Shown one piece after another: positions 36,482 through 45,045 of a stretch of 64,000 bases of DNA (position 1 is the first letter of the stretch; each line of letters opens with the position of its first letter). Made by a program: the position numbers and the translations under genes. The notes under the pieces were generated by a model. The model did no database searches and was not told the DNA's origin. It saw nothing but the letters and a program-made list of their open reading frames with translations. Source of the stretch: Janthinobacterium sp. 64 (GTDB lineage: Bacteria > Pseudomonadota > Gammaproteobacteria > Burkholderiales > Burkholderiaceae_D). The stretch is from NCBI RefSeq assembly GCF_002813325.1, contig NZ_PHUG01000001.1:4340001-4404000 (forward strand), read 5' to 3'.

Positions 36482-36715
36482 ATGTTTGCCACTGCCTACC
36501 TCGCCACCTTGCGTCGCATGCTGCCCGTCTTCTTCGGCGCGGCCCTGTCTTCCCTGCTGGCCTTGTGGTGGAGCAATGCCGCCATCCTCGCCACGCCGGC
36601 CATCTGGCTGGCGCTGCTGGCCACGTATCTGCTGTGCGCGCTAATGTTTACGCCGCTGGCCTGGCACCGTCAGCAGTTGGCCACGCGCCACGTGCGCAGC
36701 AACAAGTCGCGCTGA
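36482..36715 (+). CDS. Small membrane protein of unknown function, 77 aa
   Basis: Two hydrophobic segments (about residues 12-30, PVFFGAALSSLLALWW, and 35-55, PAIWLALLATYLLCALMF) are followed by a basic tail (RQQLATRHVRSNKSR). No family is recognised. The ATG at 36482 follows GGGAG by six bases, which decides it against a GTG at 36449. The gene ends three bases before the stop of the convergent regulator. Confidence 0.6.
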   Translation: MFATAYLATLRRMLPVFFGAALSSLLALWWSNAAILATPAIWLALLATYLLCALMFTPLAWHRQQLATRHVRSNKSR

Positions 36716-36718
36716 GTC

Positions 36719-37723
36719 CTAGCGCGCCGTGCTGGAAAAACGTTCGCGGTAGTCGCGCGGCGTAATGGCGAGTTTCTTTTGGAACAGGCGGCGCAGCCTT
36801 TCTTCGCTGTGCAAGCCCGCCTGCACGGCCACCTGTTTTAAGGACGATACATTGTCTTCCAGCAAGCGACGCGCCACTTCAAAGCGCGCCGTCTCGATGA
36901 ATTCCGTAGGACTGCTCCCCGTTTCGCGCTGGAACACGCGCGTAAAATTGCGCTCGCTCATGGCCAGCCTGGCTGCCAGCAGCGGTATGCCGAGCTCTTC
37001 GCCCAAGTGTTCCATGATCCAGCCCTGCAACTGGCGGATGGTCGGATGCGTCGTCATCTGGCTCGACAGGTGCACGGAAAACTGCGACTGGCCACCGGGC
37101 CGCTTCAGGTACACCACCAGGTCGCGCGCCACTTCCAGCGCGATATCGCGGCTGAAATCGTCTTCCACCAGGGCCAGCGCCAGGTCGATACCGGCCGTCA
37201 CGCCGGCCGACGTCCAGAATTTCCCTTCCCGCACGAAAATTGCGTCGGCATTGACGTGTATCAATGGATAGCGCTGGCGCAGGCTTTCCACGGCGCTCCA
37301 GTGCGTGGCGGCGCTCTTGCCGTCGAGCACGCCGGCTTCGGCCAGGAAGAAGCAGCCCGTGCACAGCGCCGCCAGCGTGTCGATGCGCGGCGCCGCCTCT
37401 GCCACCCAGGCGGCGAGGGCGGGAATGTCCTGCAAGACTTGCTCGACGTGGTGGCAGCCGACGATGACGGCCAGGTCGGGCAGGCGGTTCACATCGAGTG
37501 CCTTGCTGGCGTGCAGCGACATCAGCGTGTCGGACTTGACGGGACCAATGGCCGTCGACACGATGCGCACGTCGTAGCCGCCGGGCAGATGGCGCAGGCG
37601 CAAATGGGTGTTGGCGTAATCAAACACTTTCATGGCGCCGATGGCTTCGAGCGCCTTGAAACCGGGGTAGACGATGATGTCGACGGTACGTAATGGAAAT
37701 TCTTGCGGGCTGTGTTTGATCAT
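36719..37723 (-). CDS. GlxA-type transcriptional regulator (DJ-1/PfpI-like plus AraC domain)
   Basis: The 334-residue protein has an N-terminal class I glutamine-amidotransferase-like domain (TVDIIVYPGFKALEAIG; nucleophile-elbow region TLAALCTGCFFLAEAGVLDG) and a C-terminal AraC DNA-binding domain with two helix-turn-helix units (IPLLAARLAMSERNFTRVFQRETG and SLKQVAVQAGLHSEERLRRLFQK). The first domain probably senses a small molecule and is not a working amidotransferase. I set the start at the ATG at 37723, though no good ribosome binding site supports it. It is divergent from the MshQ-like gene. Confidence 0.87.
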   Translation of the reverse strand: MIKHSPQEFPLRTVDIIVYPGFKALEAIGAMKVFDYANTHLRLRHLPGGYDVRIVSTAIGPVKSDTLMSLHASKALDVNRLPDLAVIVGCHHVEQVLQDIPALAAWVAEAAPRIDTLAALCTGCFFLAEAGVLDGKSAATHWSAVESLRQRYPLIHVNADAIFVREGKFWTSAGVTAGIDLALALVEDDFSRDIALEVARDLVVYLKRPGGQSQFSVHLSSQMTTHPTIRQLQGWIMEHLGEELGIPLLAARLAMSERNFTRVFQRETGSSPTEFIETARFEVARRLLEDNVSSLKQVAVQAGLHSEERLRRLFQKKLAITPRDYRERFSSTAR

Positions 37724-37837
37724 GCAATGAATGAGATAAATGGAATAGTGCCATAATGCAATAACAGCGGTGGCATAGATTAGCATGGAATAAGCGACGG
37801 ACCGCCTGGTTTCCCACTCATCAGATTCATCGATATC

Positions 37838-40783
37838 TTGCGCATATACATTTTTCTCGTCGGTTTGTTCTTCTATCTATCGACCGGCATGGCCCAGGCG
37901 GCCACCTTCAATTTCAATGGCGTTGACGTCAGTAATTGCACCCGCTCTGGCGCGCAATATACCTGCGGCAACTTGTCCATGGCCGATACCGACGTTATCG
38001 TTATCGCCAGCGGCTATGGCGTGACCTTCAACAGTTCTCTGACCATGACTTATAACCAGGGATTGAGGATGAGTGGCAGCGCCGCGTTGACGGCCACGGG
38101 CAATCTCGATATCAAGGACATCAATCCATCCAACTTGAAAGTGACTGGTGGCAGCCTGACGGCGGAGGGCGGCACGTTCAGCATGGGAGCGCAGGCGCAG
38201 ACGATCATTGCCAACATTGCCGGCACGACCATCAAAATGGGGGGGAGTGCCGTCAAGGTGACAGGCAGCATCAGTGCCAAGGGACTGGTGGAAATTTCAT
38301 CGGGCTCGACCATCACGGGGGCGATTGGTGGCAATATCGTCAATATCCTGCCCGCGAATAGCCAGATCGAGGGCGATATCACCGCCAAGACCACGCTGAC
38401 CATCGGTTCCGGCAGCCAGATCAAGGGTGACCTGACTGCGCCGACCATCGATCTGAAGGCGTCCGGCCTGCTTGTCACGGGCGACGTGACGGCATTAAAG
38501 TCGCTGACCATTGCCTCTGGCAATGCCATCAATGGCAATGTCGAGGGCGGCAATGTCACCCTGGATGCGGCGAATGGGTATATCACGGGCAATGCACTGG
38601 TCGACCACATCACGCTGGGGTCGTGGACGCATGTGGATCAGACGATCACCTGCAAGGCCTATACTCCAGCCAACCCCTGCAGCTGCGTGACGAACAACAG
38701 CGGCTGGCCTGCCGGCAGCGTCAACGGCCCGAAATGCGGCCCCGGCACCCCCACTGGTCCCCACCATTTCCAGATCGATCATTCAGGCACGGCCCTGACG
38801 TGCGCGCCGCAAACGGTAACGGTGACGGCGTGCGCGGATGCGGCTTGCAGCGTCAAGTACACGGGCGGCGCCACCGTGATGCTGAGTCCTGGCGGCATTA
38901 CTTCTCCATCCGTCCAGATCGGCAGCACAGGCATGGTCAGCACCACCGTTCGCCAGTACACGGTCGGCACGGCCACCCTGAGCCTGACCAGCGTGCCCGG
39001 TGCAACGGACGCGCTGGTGTGCAAGCGCAGCTCGGACAATAGCAATAGCTGCAACATGGCGTTCGCGGCGACGGGCTTGATGGTCACGCCCGTCAATCAT
39101 AACTCCGCCGTGGCCACGGATTTCACAATCAGCGCATTGCAAGATAAACCGAACGAGCAGGCCTGCGTTCCCCTGTTTAAGAATGCCAGCAAGGATTTGA
39201 CCCTCAGTTGCAGCTACAGCAATCCTGCCAGCGGCACCTTGCCGCTCCTGGTCAAAGGGACGGGGGGCTTTGTGCCATTGGCCGCGAGCGCCAGCAGCGC
39301 GTGCAGTGCGACGGGCCAGTCCGTCAACCTGGCGTTCGACAACACTGGCGTTGCCACGGCAACCATGTCCTATGCCGACGCGGGCAAGCTGACGTTGAAC
39401 GCAAAGTATGAATCGGCCAGCGGCAGTGACAAGGGCTTGAAGATGCAAGGCAGCGGGGACGTGATTGTCGCTCCGTACGATTTTGTATTCAGTGCGATCG
39501 CCACGCCACAGCGTGCGGGCGTGGCCGTGACGGGCGTGACGCCGGCAACAGCGGTTAACGTATCGGCACGGAATTTTCTGAAGGCGGTCACGCCCAACTT
39601 TGGCCGCGAAGCGGCGCCGCCAGCCGTGCTGCTGGGACGTACTGTCGTTGAGCCCACGTTTGCCGGCCGCGCCGAGCCGGAGGCCGATGGCAGCCTGGGC
39701 TTCAGCGGGGGTGTCTTGACCGCCACGGGCATGAGCTGGAAGGAAGTGGGATTGGTTCGATTTACGGCCAGCTTGAGGAACTACCTGGGATGGCAACGGC
39801 CTGCCGTCGATGGCATCATTCCACCGCTGGCAAGCGGCACGAGCGGCCAGGTGCAGTTCATCCCGCACCACTTCATCACGGAGTTGATCAAGGACAAGGA
39901 AGCTGACCAGCCCAAAGTGACCAACGGCATCGCCACGCCATGCGCCGCCCCGCTCACCTGTGCCAACGATGGGGAGCAAGGCCGCTACGCCTACTCGGGG
40001 CAGGCGATAGGCGTGCGCGTGACGGCGCGCGCCTTGGGGGGAGCGACGACGGCCAATTATGACGAGCGCAATCCGAGTGCCATGGCGCCCGTGTTGCTCG
40101 AAGGCCTGGATGCGGCCACGGGCGCGATTTCCTTTCCACCGAGCACCCCTGATGGCAGCAGCCGCCTTACCGATGGCAGCAAGGCGCAAACCACCGTCAC
40201 CGGCGTGGCGCCTGCGACATTTACCCTCGGCATCGCCCGAAGCATGGTCGCCTACCGTTTTCCGGGCAAGGCAGGCGCGCCGGTGAAGGTGGCGCCCACC
40301 GACGTGCTGCTGCGCGCCAGCAGCACGTATCCCGGCGGCGCCGTCGTCAGCTCAAGTTCGGCATTGATACAGAACGAGGCACGCATGACCGTGCTGTCGG
40401 GGCAATGGCAGGTAGCCCACGGCTATGGCTCCGAGTTGCTGCCCGTCCGGCTGGCCGTGCAAGTGCAGTACTGGAATGGCACGAAATGGATCACGAACCT
40501 GCTCGACAGCATCAGTGAGTTCAACAAGTCGCAGGTACTGTTTGTCAATTGCAAGAAAACGCTGGACTGCAGCAAGCTGGCCGCTGATGACCGGGTCTAT
40601 ACCGTCGTGCAAGGCGCGTTGCCGCAGGCCAATCGCCTGACCCTGCTGGCGCCCGGAACCGGCAAGGCTGGCAGCGTGGACGTTTCCGTGGGCAATCATC
40701 CCTATCTGGGCAGCACGGTGGGCGTCGTTGTCTTTGGCATCCTCAGATCGGGCCCCGTGCTTTACCTGCGCGAGATGTATTGA
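37838..40783 (+). CDS. MshQ-like DUF6701 surface protein (pilus-associated adhesin type)
   Basis: The 981-residue product starts with a signal peptide (IYIFLVGLFFYLSTGMAQA) and a repetitive beta-helix-like region rich in Gly, Asn, Thr and Ser (about residues 20-265; GSQIKGDLTAPTI, GNAINGNVEGGNVTL). Then follow CAPQTVTVTACAD and several Ig-like segments and a C-terminal DUF6701 domain (VAPYDFVFSAIATPQ, FIPHHF, QVQYWNGTKWITN, VSVGNHPYL), as in MSHA biogenesis protein MshQ. No other msh or pilus genes are present. There is no ATG before the signal peptide: the frame opens after a TAG at 37781 and the only usual start is the TTG at 37838, without a clear ribosome binding site. Confidence 0.75.
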   Translation: MRIYIFLVGLFFYLSTGMAQAATFNFNGVDVSNCTRSGAQYTCGNLSMADTDVIVIASGYGVTFNSSLTMTYNQGLRMSGSAALTATGNLDIKDINPSNLKVTGGSLTAEGGTFSMGAQAQTIIANIAGTTIKMGGSAVKVTGSISAKGLVEISSGSTITGAIGGNIVNILPANSQIEGDITAKTTLTIGSGSQIKGDLTAPTIDLKASGLLVTGDVTALKSLTIASGNAINGNVEGGNVTLDAANGYITGNALVDHITLGSWTHVDQTITCKAYTPANPCSCVTNNSGWPAGSVNGPKCGPGTPTGPHHFQIDHSGTALTCAPQTVTVTACADAACSVKYTGGATVMLSPGGITSPSVQIGSTGMVSTTVRQYTVGTATLSLTSVPGATDALVCKRSSDNSNSCNMAFAATGLMVTPVNHNSAVATDFTISALQDKPNEQACVPLFKNASKDLTLSCSYSNPASGTLPLLVKGTGGFVPLAASASSACSATGQSVNLAFDNTGVATATMSYADAGKLTLNAKYESASGSDKGLKMQGSGDVIVAPYDFVFSAIATPQRAGVAVTGVTPATAVNVSARNFLKAVTPNFGREAAPPAVLLGRTVVEPTFAGRAEPEADGSLGFSGGVLTATGMSWKEVGLVRFTASLRNYLGWQRPAVDGIIPPLASGTSGQVQFIPHHFITELIKDKEADQPKVTNGIATPCAAPLTCANDGEQGRYAYSGQAIGVRVTARALGGATTANYDERNPSAMAPVLLEGLDAATGAISFPPSTPDGSSRLTDGSKAQTTVTGVAPATFTLGIARSMVAYRFPGKAGAPVKVAPTDVLLRASSTYPGGAVVSSSSALIQNEARMTVLSGQWQVAHGYGSELLPVRLAVQVQYWNGTKWITNLLDSISEFNKSQVLFVNCKKTLDCSKLAADDRVYTVVQGALPQANRLTLLAPGTGKAGSVDVSVGNHPYLGSTVGVVVFGILRSGPVLYLREMY

Positions 40784-40878
40784 GCCTGTGCAAAGGGGGG
40801 CGGACGCAGGCGGCGCGAAAAACCAGTAACATGCCTGGCTGTGGCATTTCCTCCCCCAACCTCAGACTGGAGTTTTCT

Positions 40879-41577
40879 ATGAGCACAACTTCGCAGTGGA
40901 TCGATATCGCCGGCCCGGACGGCAGCTTCCAGGCTTACCTGGCCGTGCCGCACGTGGGCAAGGGCCCCGCCATCATCCTGTTGCAGGAAATATTCGGCGT
41001 CAACGAACACATCCGCGCCGTGGCCGACCAGTACGCGGCCGATGGCTACGTGGTGCTGGTGCCCGACCTGTTCTGGCGCGCTGGCGCGCACATCGAACTG
41101 GGCTATGACGAAGCAGGCTGGAAGCGCGCCGTGGAACTGATGCAGGCCACCGACAATCCGCATGCCGACGCCGATATCGCCGCCACCGTCGCCGCCCTGC
41201 GCGCGCGTCCGGAAGTGACGGGCAAGCTGGCCTCGGTCGGCTATTGCTTCGGCGGCCGCCTGTCGTTTCAAACGGCAGCGGCCGGCCTGGTCGATGCCGC
41301 CATCGCCTATTACGGCGGCGGCATCCAGAACAAGCTGGACCTGGCCGACCAGATCAAGGTACCGCTGCTCATGCATTTCGGCGGGCAGGACAGCCATATT
41401 CCGCCGCAAGCCGTGCAAACCATCGCCGAGCGTTTCGAAGACCGGCAAGACGTGGAAATCCATATCTATCCGGGCGCCGAGCACGGCTTCAATTGCACCC
41501 ACCGCGACAGTTACCAGCAGCGCGCCGCGGCCCACGCGCACGGCAATTCCTTGATTTTTCTGGCGGAAAATCTGTAA
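40879..41577 (+). CDS. Dienelactone hydrolase family protein
   Basis: The 232-residue alpha/beta-hydrolase has the complete dienelactone hydrolase triad: Cys123 (GYCFGGR), Asp171 (GGQDSHIP) and His202 (AEHGFNC), numbered as in the classical bacterial enzyme, plus the QEIFG motif (residues 36-40) whose Glu gates the Cys. The family hydrolyses cyclic dienelactones from aromatic degradation, but many members act on other esters. GGAG lies seven bases before the ATG at 40879. No aromatic-pathway genes are adjacent, so the substrate is open. Confidence 0.9.
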   Translation: MSTTSQWIDIAGPDGSFQAYLAVPHVGKGPAIILLQEIFGVNEHIRAVADQYAADGYVVLVPDLFWRAGAHIELGYDEAGWKRAVELMQATDNPHADADIAATVAALRARPEVTGKLASVGYCFGGRLSFQTAAAGLVDAAIAYYGGGIQNKLDLADQIKVPLLMHFGGQDSHIPPQAVQTIAERFEDRQDVEIHIYPGAEHGFNCTHRDSYQQRAAAHAHGNSLIFLAENL

Positions 41578-41660
41578 GCGGGAGCGCCGCCAGCGCTGTC
41601 GGCTCGGCAGTAAAGCCGCATGGGCGCTAAAATAGCGGCTGTGCCGGGCAACTCCGGCCG

Positions 41661-41679
41661 GCCGGGCGCGGCGCCCGGC
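41661..41679 (+). other. GC-rich perfect hairpin before the SRPBCC gene
   Basis: GCCGGGCGC and GCGCCCGGC are perfect complements separated by one G (a 7-bp stem with a 5-base loop is more realistic). It lies 27 bases before the ATG of the SRPBCC gene and is not followed by a T-tract; it may stabilise the leader or end the dienelactone hydrolase transcript with Rho. Confidence 0.4.
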
Positions 41680-41706
41680 AAACCTGGATGAGGAACCGAA
41701 TCAAAG

Positions 41707-42123
41707 ATGGCCCAAGTAATTGTTTCTGTAACATTGGCGGCAAGCGCCGAAAGAGTGTGGGATTTTATCGGCGGCTTCCAGTCGCTGGCTGAATGGTCGA
41801 GCTCCATCAAGACCAGCCTGCCTGAGCACGGCGGCAGAGTGCGGCGCCTGAAAACCACGGACGGCGCCATCATCGCCGAACGCCTGCAAAGCTACAGCGA
41901 AGCGGACAAGAGCTACAGCTACACCATCGTCTCCGGTCCGATCCCCGTCAAGAACTACCGTTCCACCCTGCGCGTCACGGGCGAACCGGGCGCGAATGAA
42001 TGCGTGGCGCAATGGTCGAGCGAGTTCGACGCGGCCGAAGGCGTGGAAGAGGTCATGGTGGGCGCGTTTCAGCATTTATACGAAACAGCGTTCGTCGACC
42101 TGAAACGCATCATGGCCATTTGA
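41707..42123 (+). CDS. SRPBCC (START-like/Bet v1 fold) family protein
   Basis: The 138-residue protein has the fold's pattern: a first strand with VIVSVTLAASAERVWDFIGGFQSLAEW, a central segment GRVRRLKTTDGAIIAERL, and a long C-terminal helix after AAEGVEEVMVGAFQHLYETAFVDLKRIM. Such proteins bind hydrophobic ligands or act as polyketide-cyclase-like proteins; no catalytic residue can be assigned. It follows the dienelactone hydrolase gene by 129 bases, with a hairpin in the gap, so co-transcription is possible. Confidence 0.85.
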   Translation: MAQVIVSVTLAASAERVWDFIGGFQSLAEWSSSIKTSLPEHGGRVRRLKTTDGAIIAERLQSYSEADKSYSYTIVSGPIPVKNYRSTLRVTGEPGANECVAQWSSEFDAAEGVEEVMVGAFQHLYETAFVDLKRIMAI

Positions 42124-42149
42124 ATCACCAAACCCCATAGCAAATACCG

Positions 42150-42178
42150 AGGTCAGACCCTGAGGGTCTGACCCCAGC
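42150..42178. repeat. Inverted repeat with GGTCAGACC core
   Basis: GGTCAGACCCT (42151-42161) pairs with AGGGTCTGACC (42163-42173), giving an 11-bp stem with one central base, followed by CCAGC. The sequence is closely related to the palindrome next to the tamB stop. It sits between the convergent SRPBCC and M28 peptidase genes and would end both transcripts in a hairpin. Confidence 0.65.
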
Positions 42179-42212
42179 CTTTCTGTTTTGCGGGTTAAAC
42201 ATGGTTACCCTC

Positions 42213-43829
42213 TTAGCGTTTTACCTTCCCAAACGCCTCACCCTTGTTCCAAGTAGGCAAGTTCTTGTCGTTCGCCACTTCATAGCCCAGATTCAGGGTG
42301 AACTGCGCCTGCTGCACCATACCGGACAAGTCCCACGACGGGTGGTACTCATCGGTGACCTGGTGGTAATCCTTTTTAAACGCCACCAGGCGCTCGCCCG
42401 AGGCTTTGGGTTCCTGGACGAAATCGAAGGAGCCGTCGCCGGAAAACACGGCTGAGCCCACGTTGAAGGCGGGCACGCCGGCCTTGGCAAACGCAAAATG
42501 GTCGGCACGGTAAAACGCGCCGGACAGGTCGGGGATCGTCGGCGCCAGGCGCAAGCCCATGCGTTTGGCGACCCTGGCGGCGCTGGCGTACAGGCTGCTG
42601 CGCTCGGCGCCGGCCACGCCGATGTCATGCGTCTTGCCGACGAAATTCATGCTGTCGAGGTTCAGGTCGGCGGCCGTCTTGGCCAGCGGCCACAGGGGCG
42701 CGCGCGTGTAGGCCGTGCTGCCCAGCATGCCCGTTTCTTCGCCGGCCGGCCACAGGAAGATCTGCGTGCGCCGTGCCGGCTGTTTCACGGCCACTTGCGC
42801 CATGGCCAGCAGGGCCGCCGCACCCGAGGCGTTGTCGATGGCACCGTTGTAGATGTGGTCGCTCTGGCCAGCGCGCTGGCTGCCTTCGTCATCCTTGCCC
42901 AGATGATCCCAGTGCGCCGAGTAAATCACGGCTTCGTCCTTCAATTTCGGGTCCGTGCCCGGCACGATGCCGGCCACGTTGAATTGCTCGATGCTGCGCA
43001 CATGGCTATGGACTGCCACCTTGACCGTCGCGTTCAGGGCGACGGGGCGGAATGCGCGCGTTTCGGCCTGCGCGCGCAAGGCGTCCAGGTCTTGCCCGCC
43101 CGCCTGGAACAGGGCGCGCGCCATGTCTTCCTGCAGCCAGCCTTCCATCGCATTGCCCGCGCCCGCCAGGTTGAAGCGCTCGTGGCCGAAGCCGTTGGCG
43201 GGCACCGACCATGGATACGAAGCGGACGCCGTCGTGTGGATCAGCAGCACGCCTGCGGCGCCCTGGCGCAGCGCTTCTTCGTACTTGTAGACCCAGCGGC
43301 CGTAATACGTGAGGGACTTGCCGGCGAAGCGCTGCGGTTCGGCGCTTGTGGGCTGCGGGTCGTTGACCATCAGGATGAGCAATTTGCCTTTTACATCAAC
43401 ACCCTTGAAATCGTCCCAGTTTTCTTCGGGGGCGCGGATGCCGTAGCCGGCGAACACGACGGGTGCGTCGAACGCCACTGTCTGCTGGCCATTCGCCGCG
43501 CCAAAGACGATGTCCTGGCCGAAGGCGGGAGACAAGGTCTTGCCGCCCGCGCTGAAGGTCACTGTGCTCGATGGCAAGGCCTTGCTGCCGACGATGGTCA
43601 GCGCTTGGCGATATGTGCCATCTTTTAATGGTTGCAGGCCGGCCACGGCTGCCTGCGTTTCCAGGTAGCGCACGGCCAGGTCGCCGCCGCGCTGGCCCGT
43701 GCCGCGTCCTTCCAGCAAGTCGTCGGCCAGGAAGGACAGATGGGCGCGCAGGGGCGCTTCGGCAACGAGCGGTTGGGCGAGGGCGGCCGTGCTGAACAGG
43801 CTGGCGGCGAGGACGAGGGGGAAACGCAT
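42213..43829 (-). CDS. M28-family zinc aminopeptidase with PA domain
   Basis: The 538-residue exported protein has a signal peptide (RFPLVLAASLFSTAALA), a protease-associated insert at about residues 100-250 (FAGKSLTYYGRWVYKYEEALRQGAAGVLLIHTT) and the co-catalytic di-zinc site of M28: His in SAHWDHLG, Asp in GAIDNASG, Glu-Glu in PAGEETGMLGS, Asp in NLDSMNF and His in RADHFAFAKAG. It should release N-terminal residues from peptides in the periplasm or outside. GGAG lies six bases before the ATG. It is convergent with the SRPBCC gene and divergent from the hydrolase gene. Confidence 0.92.
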   Translation of the reverse strand: MRFPLVLAASLFSTAALAQPLVAEAPLRAHLSFLADDLLEGRGTGQRGGDLAVRYLETQAAVAGLQPLKDGTYRQALTIVGSKALPSSTVTFSAGGKTLSPAFGQDIVFGAANGQQTVAFDAPVVFAGYGIRAPEENWDDFKGVDVKGKLLILMVNDPQPTSAEPQRFAGKSLTYYGRWVYKYEEALRQGAAGVLLIHTTASASYPWSVPANGFGHERFNLAGAGNAMEGWLQEDMARALFQAGGQDLDALRAQAETRAFRPVALNATVKVAVHSHVRSIEQFNVAGIVPGTDPKLKDEAVIYSAHWDHLGKDDEGSQRAGQSDHIYNGAIDNASGAAALLAMAQVAVKQPARRTQIFLWPAGEETGMLGSTAYTRAPLWPLAKTAADLNLDSMNFVGKTHDIGVAGAERSSLYASAARVAKRMGLRLAPTIPDLSGAFYRADHFAFAKAGVPAFNVGSAVFSGDGSFDFVQEPKASGERLVAFKKDYHQVTDEYHPSWDLSGMVQQAQFTLNLGYEVANDKNLPTWNKGEAFGKVKR

Positions 43830-43963
43830 GACAACTCCAAAAGTGAATACGGGAAAGCAAAGCAGTGGCAATCTTACTCTACCGCAATGCTCTGGCGTAG
43901 CGCGCGGCGTGCGCGCGCCATTGCGGCCACAATGGCCGCTGGTCCACCGACAAGGAGCGTTCC

Positions 43964-44845
43964 ATGACTGCCACCGATTTGCAATCGAGCAATACCCTGC
44001 GTACCGCCGACGGCACCCTGATCTACTACAAGGACTGGGGCAGCGGCCCGCCCGTCGTCTTCAGCCATGGCTGGCCGCTGTCGTCCGATGCCTGGGAAGA
44101 CCAGATGTTTTATCTGGCTGCGCGCGGCTACCGCGTCATCGCGCACGACCGGCGCGGCCATGGCCGTTCCAGCCAGCCCTTCGACGGCAACGACATGGAT
44201 ACCTATGCCGATGACCTGGCCGCGCTGATTGAAGCGCTGGACTTGACGGGTGCCACCCTGGTCGGCCACTCGACGGGCGGCGGCGAAGTGGCGCGCTACA
44301 TCGGCCGCCATGGCACCGGGCGCCTGGCGGGCGCCGTGCTGGTGGGCGCCGTGCCGCCGCTGATGCTGCAAACCACTGAAAATCCGCTGGGCTTGCCGCT
44401 GTCCGCGTTTGACGCCATCCGTGCCGGCGTGCAGGCCGACCGCAGCCAGTTCTTCCGCGACTTGAGTGTGCCCTTCTATGGCTACAACCGGCCCGATGCG
44501 AAGCCCTCGCAAGGCGTGCGCGACGGTTTCTGGCGGCAAGGCATGCAGGCGGGCATGCCGGCATCCTATCTGTGCATCAAGCAGTTTTCCGAGACGGATT
44601 TCACAAGCGACCTGGCCAGCTTCGACGTGCCGACCCTGGTGATCCATGGCGACGATGACCAGATCGTGCCGATTGCCGCGTCGGCGCGGCGCACTGCCGA
44701 GCTCATCATCGGCAGCAAGCTGCTCGTGTATGCGGGCGCGCCGCACGGCCTGGCGACGACGCACAAGGATAGGCTGAACGAGGACTTGCTGGAATTTTTG
44801 CGCCACTCGGTCGATGCGGCAAGCAATATCGGGGCGCACCTGTAA
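43964..44845 (+). CDS. Alpha/beta hydrolase of the non-heme chloroperoxidase / arylesterase type
   Basis: The 293-residue protein has the triad Ser103 (GHSTGGGE), Asp232 (HGDDDQIVP) and His261 (APHGL), and the HGWPLS oxyanion motif near residue 35, as in cofactor-free chloroperoxidases such as Cpo. These enzymes are esterases with perhydrolase side activity. The start matches family length. A 200-base leader region separates it from the downstream helicase gene. Confidence 0.9.
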   Translation: MTATDLQSSNTLRTADGTLIYYKDWGSGPPVVFSHGWPLSSDAWEDQMFYLAARGYRVIAHDRRGHGRSSQPFDGNDMDTYADDLAALIEALDLTGATLVGHSTGGGEVARYIGRHGTGRLAGAVLVGAVPPLMLQTTENPLGLPLSAFDAIRAGVQADRSQFFRDLSVPFYGYNRPDAKPSQGVRDGFWRQGMQAGMPASYLCIKQFSETDFTSDLASFDVPTLVIHGDDDQIVPIAASARRTAELIIGSKLLVYAGAPHGLATTHKDRLNEDLLEFLRHSVDAASNIGAHL

Positions 44846-45045
44846 AACGGTCACATCTATTGCAAAACACATAAGATTGCTTGTTTTTTGCACCAATTGC
44901 GTGCGGATCGCCGATTTTTCTGCGTTGTAGATAGCAAAAAACGGCGTTCTGCCGCCTGTGTCCACCCGGTAAGGTCCAGTAAAGAGTAAACTAGCAGATA
45001 CACTCTTTCGCATTGGGCGATTCGAGCGAACTTGTGAGTGATTTC

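Noticed and set aside
44846..45045. A defined cold-shock riboswitch ahead of the DEAD-box helicase
   Set aside because: The leader region is long, but I could not recognise a conserved cold-box or pseudoknot; it is only mentioned as context.
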